Source: Conchocele bisecta (Eukaryota; Mollusca; Bivalvia; Lucinida; Thyasiridae). From it: a stretch of 64,000 nucleotides of DNA. The notes below the pieces were generated by a model. That model was not told the origin of the DNA. It ran no database searches and was given only the letters and a program-made list of their open reading frames with translations. Made by a program: the position numbers and the translations under genes. The DNA lies in NCBI GenBank assembly GCA_029237695.1, contig CM055271.1:32918462-32982461 (forward strand). Reading direction: 5' to 3'. This document shows positions 33,955-45,587 of the stretch, piece by piece; the first letter of the stretch is position 1; the number at the start of each line of letters is the position of its first letter.

Positions 33955-34267
33955 GTAGCCGATTTCACCAACATTGCAAAGTATACTTATCTAGCAAAGT
34001 AAACTTTGAGGGAGAAATTTTCAATTTAAGGATAAATTTAATAATTTTATTATACTGAATTCATTACATTAATTATCACAGCCATTATATTAAATTGAGT
34101 ATGATAATTCTGCATACTTTTAATCATCAACTATATGTAGTCGTTAGTTCTATAATATGACATAATGCATTTCGGAAAAAATAAATGATTACTCCCTCAA
34201 AGGATTACTCCCTCAAAGTACACTTTGTTAGAAAAGTATATTTTGCAATGTTGATGAAATTGGCTAC
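33955..34267. mobile_element. MITE family A
   Basis: It runs from gtagccgatttcaccaac to gatgaaattggctac, in opposite orientation to the copy at 14784. It directly abuts the family D element. Confidence 0.85.
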
Positions 34268-35026
34268 TGGTCAACACATATTGCAATACATCCAGTGACA
34301 GTGACATTATTACATAGGAAACATCAGTTAAACTTGTTTACACCACTCACATCACATAAACTATTAACCCAATTTTTCTAGTCGCCCTGCGTGACAGCCA
34401 GACAATTCAAGTTACACACAAACAGTCATTGTGTAATGGGCGACAATCTGACGAAACCAGGATTGTTTCATGCCTACCAGTGTATATCCTGATCAGTCTG
34501 TAGACTCATGCTACCGGACAGTATTAGACACTTAAACACTCAAGTCAGGTCGACCGAGACAACCAAATTGTTTGATTTTCCAACTTATGCAAGCCACCCT
34601 AAACATTTAGGAAAAACCTGTTGCATGTGTCGATCATGTGTATTGCAAAAGTTATTGCCAATACCTGTTGATCTTATAATTTCACTGGATGCAAGATCAT
34701 GATGATTGATGTTTATATAGTCGGCTGACTGATAAACATTACCAGCTGGTATGCGACTTCACTGGCCGCAATGGTGATAATTTAAGCTTGATTTTGTGGC
34801 AAACATTGCAGGCGCTAATTATGAAGTGAGAATGTTACTTTACCATTTGTTATTGTAAGTGTTACCAGCATCGCAAAGATTACAGATGACTAGAGGACAT
34901 ACAATTATGCCATTTATAAGTGGTTTAAATAACTGATTGTACATTCAAAATAATAATCAAAATGTGTGTTTTTTTCACATTAAATCAATATTTGACAAAA
35001 TTTCAGAAATAAAAACATTTGCTTAA
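34268..35026. other. No feature recognised
   Basis: QTRT1 intron 1 sequence. Only short unsupported frames and a piece like family H (tcaatatttgacaaaatttc) near 34985 are seen. Confidence 0.5.
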
Positions 35027-36305
35027 TGTGCATGCATGTAGGGCCGCACGATTCACCCAAATCCTCATTTTTCCCCCAAATCCTCATGTAATGAATAAGT
35101 TATCCAATTAATATGTCTCAAAACCTTTTAATATCGTTCTTAAGAAGTTATTGAACTCGATTTGAATACGTTTTTATGGTAAAAAGAGTCTTATTTCAAT
35201 GTTTTAATTTAACTTAGGCATTCTAGCAGCCAAGGGAGATCATCCAAAATAAATTATGAGATAAATGCAAGGGAGATAAATGTTGTTCGACCCATTTTGG
35301 TCAATTGAAACATGCAAGTTATTTACCATTCCAAATGTGTATAATACTATTCATCTGTTTTGTATATCAATCAATCAATCAATCAACACATATATAGCTT
35401 TACAATATGAACACGTCCGTAAATGTGAAGTGTCTATGCAGTACCTGTGGGGCCCGATATGCAGCAAGTTCTAGCCCATTTGTTTGGGTGGTGGTTGGGA
35501 GCCAGCGAAGGGTAATTTAACGATCGGCGTTCATCCTTACCGGAATGCCGACCTACATGGTTTGGCCCTCATGTACCGTTTTGGCTCTCTGGTAGTTGAG
35601 AGCTAAATCCTATTATGCTCCATTAAAAAAGAATAAGATCTGTACAGATCATATTGCTTTAGGGGCTTGAGCTAAGTGACTCTGGTGCGGTATGGACCTG
35701 GCACCAGGTTAGGATATTCTAATTTCAGGACTGAATATATATAGTTTTGTAAATATTGAGTTCTGATTTTGGTAATTTCACTCATTGTGGACAGGTTGAA
35801 TACGGGATAACAATTTAAGCTGGTATTTACATCACAAAGTGAGTAATTAAGAGGATTTGGGGAAGATTTGGGGATGATGTGCTGCATATCGGGCCCGTAC
35901 TGCATAGACACTTGACATTTACGGACGTGGTCATATTTTGAAGCTATATGTGCTGAATTTGATTGATTGAGATAAAAAAAACAGATGAATAAACATTTGG
36001 AATGGTAAATAACTTGTATGTTTCAATTGACCAAAATGGGTCAAACAACATTTATCTCCCTTGCATTTATCTCATAATTTATTTTGGATGATCTCCCTTG
36101 GCTGCTAGACTAAGAATGCCTAAGTTAAATTAAAACATCGAAATAAGACTCTTTTTACCATAAAAACGTATTCAAATCAGGTTCAATAACTTCTTAAGAA
36201 CGATATTAAAAGGTTTTGAGACATATTAATTGGATAACTTATTCATTACATGAGGATTTGGGGGAAAATGAGGATTTGGGGAGGATTTGGGCCCGTGCAT
36301 GTACA
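35027..36305. mobile_element. 1.28-kb foldback element Q with SINE-like core
   Basis: Arms of about 430 bp (35041-35465 and 35875-36300) are inverted copies with small indels. Landmarks are aaatcctcatgtaatgaata / tattcattacatgaggattt and aagggagataaatgttgttc and its complement. The centre carries a repeat-B piece. Confidence 0.9.
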
Positions 36306-36794
36306 CTTTTTTTATTATTTAGAAAAGTGTACTTAAAAGATAAAACGTTTCAAATTCAGGGTAAAAATGCATTGGTATATTTTATGCTGAAGTATGCAGA
36401 TTAGCAGATTAGTGTGTTTATGATAATATATGTTGGTCTCGTATCCAGTTGTAGAAAATTCTCTCAATAAAAATATAGCGAAGAATGAACATCAATGCCC
36501 TGCAGATTATTTATGAAATTTTCATGCGCGAAATGAAATATGTTAATTATTACGCAAATTTATAGTAACATGCCGAATGCCTGTGGCTATATGTAGATTT
36601 ATGATTTTACAATGAATTCAGTTACTTTTGTCATACAATTATCGCCCAACCCTAAACAATATTGTATGGGGTTTCATGTGGTTATTAAATAAAGAAAATA
36701 TGCCATATTTCATGGAGCTACTGATAATGCGAAATATTGAGAACCAGTCACCATTTGTTACAACAAGCAAGTAATTTATGAAGGCTGGCCTTAC
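36306..36794. other. QTRT1 intron 1, no gene signal
   Basis: AT-rich sequence directly after QTRT1 exon 1. The end has catgccgaatgcctgtggc, reminiscent of family T. Confidence 0.5.
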
Positions 36795-37019
36795 AGGTCT
36801 ATTGCCCAGGTGGTAAGTGTTGCCCAGCATGATTTTACAGTCCAGATCCTCCAACTGTTCGGGCACAAGGCCTTTCAGGGTGCCCTGTGTCCCCACAGGC
36901 ATAAACACGGGGGTGTCCACCGTATAGTGGGGCAACTTCATCTTTGCAACTCTTGCTTTTGTCGTGGAACATTTTGCAATTATGTTAAAACTCAGGGCAT
37001 GTGTTCCCTTAGTCGCCAT
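36795..37019 (-). CDS. QTRT1: QTRT1 exon 1
   Basis: This exon encodes residues 1-75, starting MATKGTHALSFNIIAKCS and running through LPHYTVDTPVFMPVGTQG, LKGLVPEQLEDLDCKIM and LGNTYHLGNRP, all typical of the TGT N-terminal barrel. The donor is gtaagg in phase 0. The start at 37019 was preferred because MATKG sits just before the conserved domain. An in-frame ATG at 37097 would add 26 residues across the promoter. The first exon faces DOLPP1 exon 1 head to head. Confidence 0.93.
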
Positions 37020-37164
37020 GTTGGAAATTCCATGTACGTCAAAGGGTTTCCCCAAAATCAACCAATGAATATAATTGTTCTTTAAGGATCTAGCCAATCA
37101 AATTGCTCATAACAAACGAAACACTGCAGTGGCTAATTGCGCATGCGCGGGCACATTAATCAAG
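37020..37164. promoter_or_regulatory. QTRT1-DOLPP1 bidirectional promoter
   Basis: Only 145 bp separate the two start codons. The interval holds ccaat at 37062-37066 and agccaatca at 37092-37100 (NF-Y type), and a perfect NRF1 palindrome gcgcatgcgc at 37139-37148. A YY1-type caagatggcggcc lies at 37161-37173, over the DOLPP1 ATG. No TATA box is evident. This is the usual make-up of divergent housekeeping promoters. No transposon was recognised inside it, unlike the surroundings. Confidence 0.8.
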
Positions 37165-37267
37165 ATGGCGGCCACCGGTGGTGAATCAACAGATGGAATG
37201 ACGTTTACGGAGAATTTTGTCCCCAAATTCACAGCAATCTCCCTCACACATGTCCAGTACCAAAAGG
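37165..37267 (+). CDS. DOLPP1: DOLPP1 exon 1
   Basis: This exon encodes residues 1-34, MAATGGESTDGMTFTENFVP + KFTAISLTHVQYQK, with donor gtaaca in phase 1. SLTHVQY matches the conserved start of the family. The ATG sits in the YY1 motif caagatggcggcc. The frame remains open upstream, but this Met is the natural start. Confidence 0.92.
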
Positions 37268-38021
37268 GTAACACTGTATAACATATGCAATTAAATTTTC
37301 GCTCTCATATTAATTCATCACTGTATGTTGAGCAGTTTTTCAGGCGTGTTTCTTCTTTTTTTTTATGGTTTTGCATTATTCTTTTTTTAAATAAATATGA
37401 CCTTCCATGGTTTTATGACCTCAGTCAGTAGTGTATCAGTCCGGGTGTGTATTTTAACATCTGGCCATCCGCTAGTTGCGAACGGTAACTTGCAATTACT
37501 CCCGTACCGTCCGTAGCTAGAGTTACGTTTCCACTCGTAGGATTAATTAGGATCTGATTCGCACTTGAGCAATTAATAATTTGTGACATTTTTTAGATAT
37601 TTTCCATCTGAAAAATATTAGTATTGTAAAATTAATACAAATAATAATAAAAATTCTGAAACAATTTTTACCATTGTAGAAGGTTTAGAAAATTATTGTT
37701 TGCTTTTACAGAAAATGGACCCCATCATAACTTTTACATGTTGAGTTTGGCTTCCACTGACTGGGTCACTTGTTGATTCTAGCTTAAATTTACTTTATCA
37801 TGTCATCTACATTTGTAAATTTATGTCATAATTACTTGAATATGTTTAATTCACACTCCTTTCAGTTAAAAATTATAGAATATCTTTCTCAATTAACTGC
37901 TAAAGTGCGAATCAGATCTGATTCGCTATTCTGCAGATCGAGGAATCCTATTAGTGGAATCATAACTCTAGCTACTGACGGTACGCAATTAGATTGCAAG
38001 AGTTACCTTCGCAACTAAAAT
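37268..38021. other. DOLPP1 intron 1 start, inverted pair
   Basis: About 37455-37575 and 37900-38020 are inverted relatives (gttgcgaacggtaacttgca / ttgcaagagttaccttcgca), bracketing AT-rich sequence. This is probably one foldback element. Confidence 0.55.
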
Positions 38022-39560
38022 CGTCATAGACATCTTCACAGTGCGTGTGAAGATGACTATGGGGATTTAACATGGGGGAAATCTTTCTAATTTCAGAAGT
38101 AATGGACCGATTTTCAAAATGTAACTTGTTTTCTTAGTTAGATCATTTCCAAGCTATATATAGCTAGGTTTCAGAATCAATTTCCATTTATTTATTTTTC
38201 TACTCGTCCAGGTTCTCCCCCTCTTTTTTTCCCCATGTTAAATTCCCATAGAGAACTAATTTTTAGCTTGACTATTCGAAGAATAAGTAGAGCTTATGTT
38301 TTCAACCCGGCGTCACCGTCACGCCTTGGTTAAGGTTTTTAGTCAACCTTGTATATGGAATACTACTGGCCCTACACCCACCATACTTGCACAACTTCAT
38401 CTCTTAGTGATGTACATCAATAACCCCTGATCTATATTTGACCTTGACCTACATTTCCTCTTGAATTACTTAGTTAATTCCCCTTGGTTAAGGTTTTTAG
38501 TCAAGCTTGTACATGGAATACTATTGTGCATACAGACACCATACTTGGACAACCTTTTCTCATAGGGATGTACATCAATAACCCCTGATCTATATTTGAC
38601 CTTGACCTACATTTCCTCTTGAATTACTTAGTTAATTCCCCTTGGTTAAGGTTTTTAGTGAAGCTTGTATATGGAATACTCCTGGCCCTACACCCACCAT
38701 ACTTGGACAACTTCATCTCCTAGTGATGTACTTCAACAACCCCTGACCTATATTTCACCTTGACCTACATTTAACCTTGAATTACTTAGTTAATTCCCCT
38801 TGGTTAAGGTTTTTAGTCAACCTTGGTTAAGGTTTTTAGTCAAGCTTGGAATACTATTGTGCATACTGACACCATACTTGGACAACCTTTTCTCATAGGG
38901 ATGTACATCAATAATCCCTGATCTATATTTGACCTTGACCTACATTTCCTCTTGAATTAATTACTTAATTCTCCTTGGTTAAGGTTTTTAGTCAAGCTTG
39001 TAGATGGAATACTCCTGGCCCTACACCAACCATACTTGGACGACTTCATCTCCTAGTGATGTACATCAATAATCACTGACCTATATTTTACCTTGACCTA
39101 CTTTTATCCTTGGGTTACTTACTTATTTCCCCTTGGTTAAGGTTTTGAGTCAAGCTTGTATATGGAATACTCCTGGGCCTACAGCAACCATACTTGGAAA
39201 ACTTCATCTCCTAGTGATGTACATCAATAACCCCTGACCTATATCTGACATTGACCTACATTTAACCTTGAATTACTTACTTAATTTCCCTTGGTTAAGG
39301 TTTTTAGTCAACCTTGGTTAAGGTTTTTATGCAGGCCGCGGCCACCTTGTTTGTCAAGCTATGTGTACATCGACAACCCTCGTAGTCGAGCTATGCTGTT
39401 CTCCTACAGCTCTTGTTAGTAATAAAATCAATATTTGACCAAATTTCACAAAATAAAAAGAAGGCTCGTTCATAAATTTTAATATTATCGAGAGAAAAAA
39501 TAATGTTTGCATTGTTTATATGGCCGTAAAAATTGGGCAGGTTTCGTGAAACGACTATAA
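38022..39560. mobile_element. Family H element split by a 158-bp tandem array
   Basis: Family-H arms at 38022-38270 and 39410-39560 are separated by about 6.7 units of 158 bp (cttggttaaggtttttagtc ... ccttgacctacatttcctct). Bounded by gaagaataagtagagctta and gctgttctcctacagctctt. Confidence 0.85.
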
Positions 39561-40159
39561 CTTAGATAATCTCAGCAATACTGATGATTTTTACTGTTCT
39601 ATCTTTCTTGTATATTATATGTATCCTTTTAGTTGAGAGCCACCATGTGTAAAATTGAGTCACAATAACAGCCCAGTCTGTCCTAGCATTTTGTGATCAG
39701 CGAGCGGTTTAACTAGGATGGCGCTAGGGAGAAAAAAGTAGTCGCCAAATGTTGGCGCGCGAAACATTTTATTTTCCCACCTGCTGTATTATACTATTGT
39801 GTCCTCTTTAACCGCGTACATGTAATTAAACTGCATTTATGTCAATATTTTAGATTAATAACAAAATAATCTGTTTAATTTCATTTAAAATACCATTTAT
39901 GATATTGGATGTGAATAAATTATGCATAATTAGTTAATACCCAAGTGAAATATCACAAAAATCGGGTTCCAGTGACATCGATTGGATCCGCAATTCACAC
40001 TTTTGGGCAAAAAAGAAAGTGGAAATCATTGGCCTTTCGCACTCTCTATGCAGGTCATGAATCTGTTCATTAGGTGGCACTCGATACCCACAATCGTAGG
40101 TAACGATTGGGTACTATTGTTATTGATTTATTTCGGAAATGGAATACCACATAGCGTCA
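39561..40159. other. DOLPP1 intron 1, no feature recognised
   Basis: No repeat family or exon could be assigned. The short frame at 39982 is unsupported. Confidence 0.5.
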
Positions 40160-40525
40160 AAATAGCTGTGATAATGTAATAAATTCAGTATAATAAAAAT
40201 TTATCCTTAACCCTTTGAACCCGAAAGGCCGCTATATCGGTTTATGCAAACAGTGCAGATCCAGATGAGCCGGCTCGTAACGAGCTGTCTCATCAGGATC
40301 TGCACTGTTTGAAAGTAATTTTCATATTTTTGAGAACAACAAATGCCCCCTATTTATAAATGGAATAGTCTGAAAATCATTTTGCGATGATTGGATTGGT
40401 TGTAAAATTAACATATCGCAGCCCATTCCAGTTACTTAGGGGTGAAAGGGTTAAATTGAAAATTTGTCCCTCAATGTGTACTTGGCCAGATAAGTATACT
40501 TTACAATTTTGATGAAATAGGCTAC
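40160..40525. mobile_element. MITE A remnant split by family E
   Basis: Family A sequence at 40160-40206 and 40453-40525 flanks a family E element (taaccctttgaacccgaaag ... ggggtgaaagggttaa). Confidence 0.82.
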
Positions 40526-40569
40526 AAGAGTCACAGAGCTGCGTATTTGCGTAAATACCCAATTAAAAT

Positions 40570-41250
40570 TGCCAAAAACCCATAATATTGATTGGCATTA
40601 TTATACATGTTATATTATACGTAAATTTGCACACTGATATCAGGGGCGATAACCGTGGTTCCTTAAAATGTTAACGGACATTATTATTTATTCTCTCTAT
40701 TAATTGTTTGACGTGCAATGATCGTACTTTATAATCTGTTGAAAATATTATTTTTTTCAGGTGACGCGTTTAATTAGTATAAATAATTAAAAAATATCAT
40801 GCCTCATTTGCATATAAAAATAGCCTGATACCACCGCACATCACTATCAGTAAAATAAATATTACTAAATTATTATATCTGTTTAGCAGGCACTCCTAAT
40901 GTTTAGTACTGATGGAATAGTGACACAATTATACACTTATTTAATTCCTATAAAGAACACTGTGTGCCTATTGAGTGGGCATGTACCTTTAATCTAAGGT
41001 GCTTAACTCTTTGGATGCTGGGAAATTTGTGGGCTATAAATAGTTCAAAAATAGCAGACGAGAATTCATTGTATTTTCTTTTCTTTCTCCCTATAAATAT
41101 CATGAATATGTCTTGGAATTTCATTAGAATTGCGTCTAGAGGACGCAATTCTAATGAAATTCCAAGACATATTTACAGAGAGAAATAAAACATACAGTAT
41201 AGTCCTAATTTGTTTGGCGGATATTTCCGCCGCTAGCATGCAAAGAGTTA
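40570..41250. mobile_element. Family L followed by hairpin family M
   Basis: 40577-40993 matches the family-L interior of 30500-30895. 40995-41250 is family M, ttaactctttggatgctggg to agcatgcaaagagttaa, with the hairpin tttcattagaattgcgtcta. A second M copy is at 46213-46454. Confidence 0.8.
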
Positions 41251-41770
41251 ATATTTCGCACATGCATTCCTGTAAGGCTCTACTACCATGCTTTACAAAA
41301 CTTAAGATCAGAAAAATAAGTTATAAAACTTCTATTTCCTTCATTGAAAATTCTTAATATTTCACTCGTGCATTCCTCTAAGGTTGTACTATCATGCTGT
41401 GACAAATCTACAACCGTCCAACCCCGCTGATCCCAAGGTGAAGGTCACATACTTAGTCTCTTTACAAAACTTAACATCAGAGAAATATGTTATTACTTCT
41501 ATTTCTTTCATCAAAATTTTTTAATATTTCATGCATGCATTCAGTTACGGCTCTACTATCATACTGTGACAAATACCCGCTGATCTCGAGGTCAAGGTCA
41601 CATACTCTTTGCAAAACTTAACATCAAAGAAATCGGTGATAACTTCTATTTCCTTGCTCGGATCTGCTTCACATTTCACACACGCATTGCTCCAATGGAC
41701 CTCTACCACCCTGTGACAAATTCACGTTCGTGCCGCCCCCGCTAAGCCCAGAGTCAAGGTCACAAGCCCA
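41250..41770 (+). repeat. Degenerate tandem repeat, unit about 130-170 bp
   Basis: About four units contain tatttc.c.catgcattc, ctctactaccatgct and aaggtcacatact. They are diverged. Confidence 0.7.
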
Positions 41771-41860
41771 CACACTTGGATTTTTTTTTTACATATTTCG
41801 GGGTACCTGGGCTCACGCGGGGTGGGGGGGGGGTGGGGTGTAAGGCTTACGGACCAATCT

Positions 41861-42091
41861 AGTTTTCCATGAAAACACATCTTGGTATTTTATTAGAATT
41901 AGATGATTCTAATGAAATGCCAAGAAAGACATGTTTTCATTTCAAAGCAAATTATTCAATAATTGCTGTCTGTTGATGTATAAACAGTAGTGTGATTATA
42001 TTTTAACCAATTAAAATATTGAAATACCCAATTGCTTCAGATATGATGGAGTGAAAATACTCAATTACTAATTCCTTATCTGGATCCCTGT
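41861..42091. mobile_element. MITE family C, truncated
   Basis: It has the hairpin core and right end (ttccttatctggatccctg). The left half is missing, next to a G-rich run at 41825. Confidence 0.75.
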
Positions 42092-42111
42092 AATTACAAT
42101 AGGTTTGTTGT

Positions 42112-43352
42112 CAGGGTTGGCCGGGAAATACCGGGGGCGGGAATTCCCGGCGGGAAATACCGGTATTTCCCGTCCCGGGAAATACTCCCCAAAGTGGGAA
42201 ATACCGGGAAATATGAATTTTGATGTTATTATTTGATAATTAAAGTTATTTAAATTAAGTTTTAAGCTCAGTAATAGTTAATTAAACAATCAACAACTTA
42301 ATAATTAGATATAGGGGTTAATTACAATGTATAGATTTGTTTCATTCCCAACTAGGGGTACTCATCAGGTGGAATATTTGGCAACCATGACATTTATATT
42401 TTGGTTGTATTATTTTTTTGTAAATTACTTCTTCATTTTTTAGGAAGCATCTGAGTGTCTGCTAGATACAATTCACAAGGATAACGTCATCATGATCAGA
42501 CTATGTTTAGACAACAGGCTGTTAATTATCAACCTTCTCCCACACTAATATTCGGTATCTAGAAATGAGAATAAATGATCTTAGCATGCATGATGTGCAT
42601 ACACATAGTCTCTTACAAGTCTTATATGACTGACAATGTACTGTTGTTTTATGCTTTGCATTTGTATTACTTATTTGCATTATTATTATGACATTAATTT
42701 AACGTGAAGACTATGGGCCACGATGGTACGTATGAGATACAGTACTTAAAATCGTTAAAATTAGCCAAAAGCCTACTAATGTCTACTTATTTGCATGTAC
42801 ATTGATGAGACTTTAATATACTTTAATAAACCATATCAGACTATGACAACAGGCTGTTAATTGTCAGCCTTCTCTCATACCTTTAGTGTCATACTGTATA
42901 ATAAGAACCCAGGTGGTCTGTATATGGTCATGTCAAGTTGTAAAACAATTACACTTACACTGTACATGGATTATCCCTACATGTAGGTTATTTTCTCAAA
43001 ATTCTAAAAGCAGCTTTTATTAGTGGCAGGTTACTATAGTAATGAGGGGTGTTCTCATATACAATAAAATAGACAGTTGGCAAATGCTACATAGACTTGT
43101 ATATAGGGAAGAAAATTGTCTCGAAAATAATTGTTTTTTTTCTCTAAATAAACTTATTATTTCTTTTTATATTGCAGAATGTTTTACCTTTAGGCTTATC
43201 GGTCTACACAGATATAAACCATAGTAGATATAGGAGAATATAGAGACTCGTCTTGACATTTTGGAATGAAAAAGACCACCAAGATTCATATTTCCCGGTA
43301 TTTCCCGCCGTCCTGGGAAATACTCTTATTTCCCGGGAAATTGCCAACCCTG
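42112..43352. mobile_element. hAT-type non-autonomous element (1241 bp)
   Basis: Terminal inverted repeats begin cagggttggccgggaaata and end with tttcccgggaaattgccaac then cctg. They are flanked by the 8-bp target duplication tttgttgt (42104-42111 and 43353-43360). Both the cagggttggc termini and the 8-bp duplication are hallmarks of the hAT superfamily. No transposase-length frame is present. It sits in DOLPP1 intron 1, ending 13 bp before exon 2. Confidence 0.85.
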
Positions 43353-43365
43353 TTTGTTGTTGTAG

Positions 43366-43466
43366 GTGATTTCCTCGGCTACCTACTGGCCTGGATGAGC
43401 CTGGTTCCATTCTGTATCCTTGTCGGCTTCATCACGCTGATTTTGTTCCGCCGCGACTTGCACACG
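43366..43466 (+). CDS. DOLPP1: DOLPP1 exon 2
   Basis: This exon encodes GDFLGYLLAWMSLVPFCILV + GFITLILFRRDLHT, the first helix and loop. The donor is gtaagt in phase 0. The acceptor tgttgttgtag lies 13 bp after the terminal repeat of a hAT-type element, whose target duplication supplies the pyrimidine tract. Confidence 0.95.
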
Positions 43467-43559
43467 GTAAGTCACTTGTGTTACTAGTGCTCCAGATAAG
43501 TTTTGTGTCTAAAGATTATTATGCCCCCAGATTTCAAATTTAAGGTGTTGTGATTGAAG

Positions 43560-44550
43560 ACACATCTGTTTATGTGGCTGTGACTGGAGAAATGGGACTT
43601 ATGGGTTTTATAACCAGCATATATCAACTGATCAAATAGCACACTCCTGTAGCCATATAGCAAGCTCCAGATAAGCTGCGTATTTGCGTAAATACCCAAT
43701 TAAAATTGCCAAAAGACCCAATTGAAATCAGATGTAGCGAGTATCAACAAACTAATTGCTGTCTGTTGATGTGTACACAGTAGTGTGATTTTATTTTACC
43801 CAATTAACATTTTGAAATACCCAATTGCTTCAGAAATGATGGAGTGAAGATACCAAGTTGCTAATTCCTTATCTGGAGCCCTGATATAGTGATCTATAGT
43901 CTTGTTTCACGAAAGCTGCCCAAATTTTACGACTATATAAACAATTCAAAAACAAGATTTCTTTTGGTAATATTAAATTAAAGGAAAAATTAAGAATGAG
44001 CCTTTTTATTTCGTGAAATTTGGTCAAATATTGATTTTATTGCGAAAAAAATTTTTCCCCATATTAAATCCCCATAGACATCTTCACGGCACATGGGCAA
44101 ATCTTTTTGAATTTTAGAAATACTGGACCGATTTTTAAAATTTAACTTTTGTTTTCTTAGTTGGATCTAGTCCGGTTTCGGAGTCAATTTCCAATTTTTT
44201 TCGTTTTTTTACTCCTCCCACACTTCCTTACCACTTTTTCCACCATGTTAAATTCCCATACACAAATCAATTTTTCGTAATAAAATCAATATTTGACCGA
44301 ATTTCACGAAATAAAAAGAAGGCTCTTTCTTAAATTTTCCTTTAATTTAATATTATCGAAAATAATATTGTTTTTTGAATTGTCTTAGTATATGGCCGTA
44401 AAATTAAATTTGGGCAGCTTTCGTGAAACAGACAGTATATTGCTTGTTAGAAGCATGACAGATGTTTCATGGATGTAGTGGCGAACACTGCATGTCCTGA
44501 TCAGACTGTGCGGATGCACAGCTGATCTGGATATACACTGATCGCAAAAA
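43560..44550. repeat. Families V, C, H and V in DOLPP1 intron 2
   Basis: 43570-43640 V piece, 43661-43883 short family C, 43896-44431 family H foldback, 44460-44550 V piece (actgtgcggatgcacagctg). There is no coding sequence between exons 2 and 3 here. Confidence 0.7.
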
Positions 44551-44754
44551 ACACACCCTTATTTCACATTTGTATGCTGTTATCACCTGTACATGTAGTT
44601 GGCACATACTTTCTGTTAACTATAAACAGATGGCAGTTTACCTGCTTGTATTAAGAGGGCACACAATGGTGATTGGGCTACACATGTATCACAACAAATT
44701 CATTACCAGTATTTTGTTAATGCTAACACAGGTCTTTCAGATATATCGGTAGAG

Positions 44755-45310
44755 TTTATTCCACTGCCATTTTGAAATACCGGATTTATTTCCCTTGACA
44801 TTTGTAAATCTGACAGAAACACTCGCGTTCCGCACTCATTTCTTTGTCGGATTTTCAGATATCTCGGGGAAATAAATCTGTAGCCTATATCATCAACATT
44901 GCAAAGTATACTTTACTAGCAAAGTATACTTTGAGGGAGTAATCATTTATTTTTCCTGAAATGCATTATTTCATATAATACTAACAACTGCATATATTTC
45001 ATGATTAAAAGTATGCAGAATTATTATACTGAATTTATTACATTATCACAGCCAAATTGGCTGTGATAATGTAATAAATTCAGTATAATAAAAATTAATA
45101 AATTTATCCAAAAATTGAAAATTTCTCCCTCAAAGTATACTTTGCTAGTAAAGTATACTTTGCAATGTTGATGAAATAGGCTACAGATTTATTTCCCCCG
45201 AGATATCTGAAAATCCGACAAAGAAATGAGTGCGGAACGCGAGTGTTTCTGTCAGATTTACAAATGTCAAGGGAAATAAATCCGGTATTTCAAAATGGCA
45301 GTGGAATAAA
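44755..45310. mobile_element. Palindromic element with MITE A in its centre
   Basis: Arms of about 125 bp (44755-44879 and 45185-45310; e.g. atttctttgtcggattttca and its complement) flank a full-length family A MITE at 44880-45184. Confidence 0.9.
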
Positions 45311-45587
45311 TTGTATATAACAAAATGGGCAATTGTGATGTTAGCATATGAATTGTTTCTTCGCCGGAAATGACGTCAAAGCTGTCCATTACGTCTCTCG
45401 AACATCTAGGAGGAAATATTTCCTTCAAGGAAATAAATCCCTCCAGAATCAGGGTAAATCACCGGGTAGCATGTCATATACTAGTACATGCTTTTTGATA
45501 TAGTTTACCCATTTATTTTTGCTGAGTGCACTTTGATTGTGAAAAGTGCAAGTACAAAATATGCACAACAATTTAAAAATACTGACA

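Larger units (their letters stand above)
21351..37019 (-). other. QTRT1: QTRT1 gene, partial (exons 1-6)
   Basis: This is the catalytic subunit of eukaryotic queuine tRNA-ribosyltransferase. It works with QTRT2 to exchange guanine-34 for queuine in tRNAs with GUN anticodons. Six exons (37019-36795, 33629-33561, 32056-31918, 30314-30236, 29504-29389, 21489-21351) join in phase to about 256 residues. Visible family residues are the substrate Asp of DSGGFQ (D99), the Asp of MQLDDV (about D153), the Gln of IVQGG (Q196) and GGLSGGE (about 222-228). Missing are the catalytic nucleophile Asp (FDCVFPTR region) and the Cys/His zinc site, which belong to later exons. These would lie below 21351, where only repeats and the N gap are found. 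Family length is about 400 aa. Intron 2 uses a GC donor. Confidence 0.93.
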
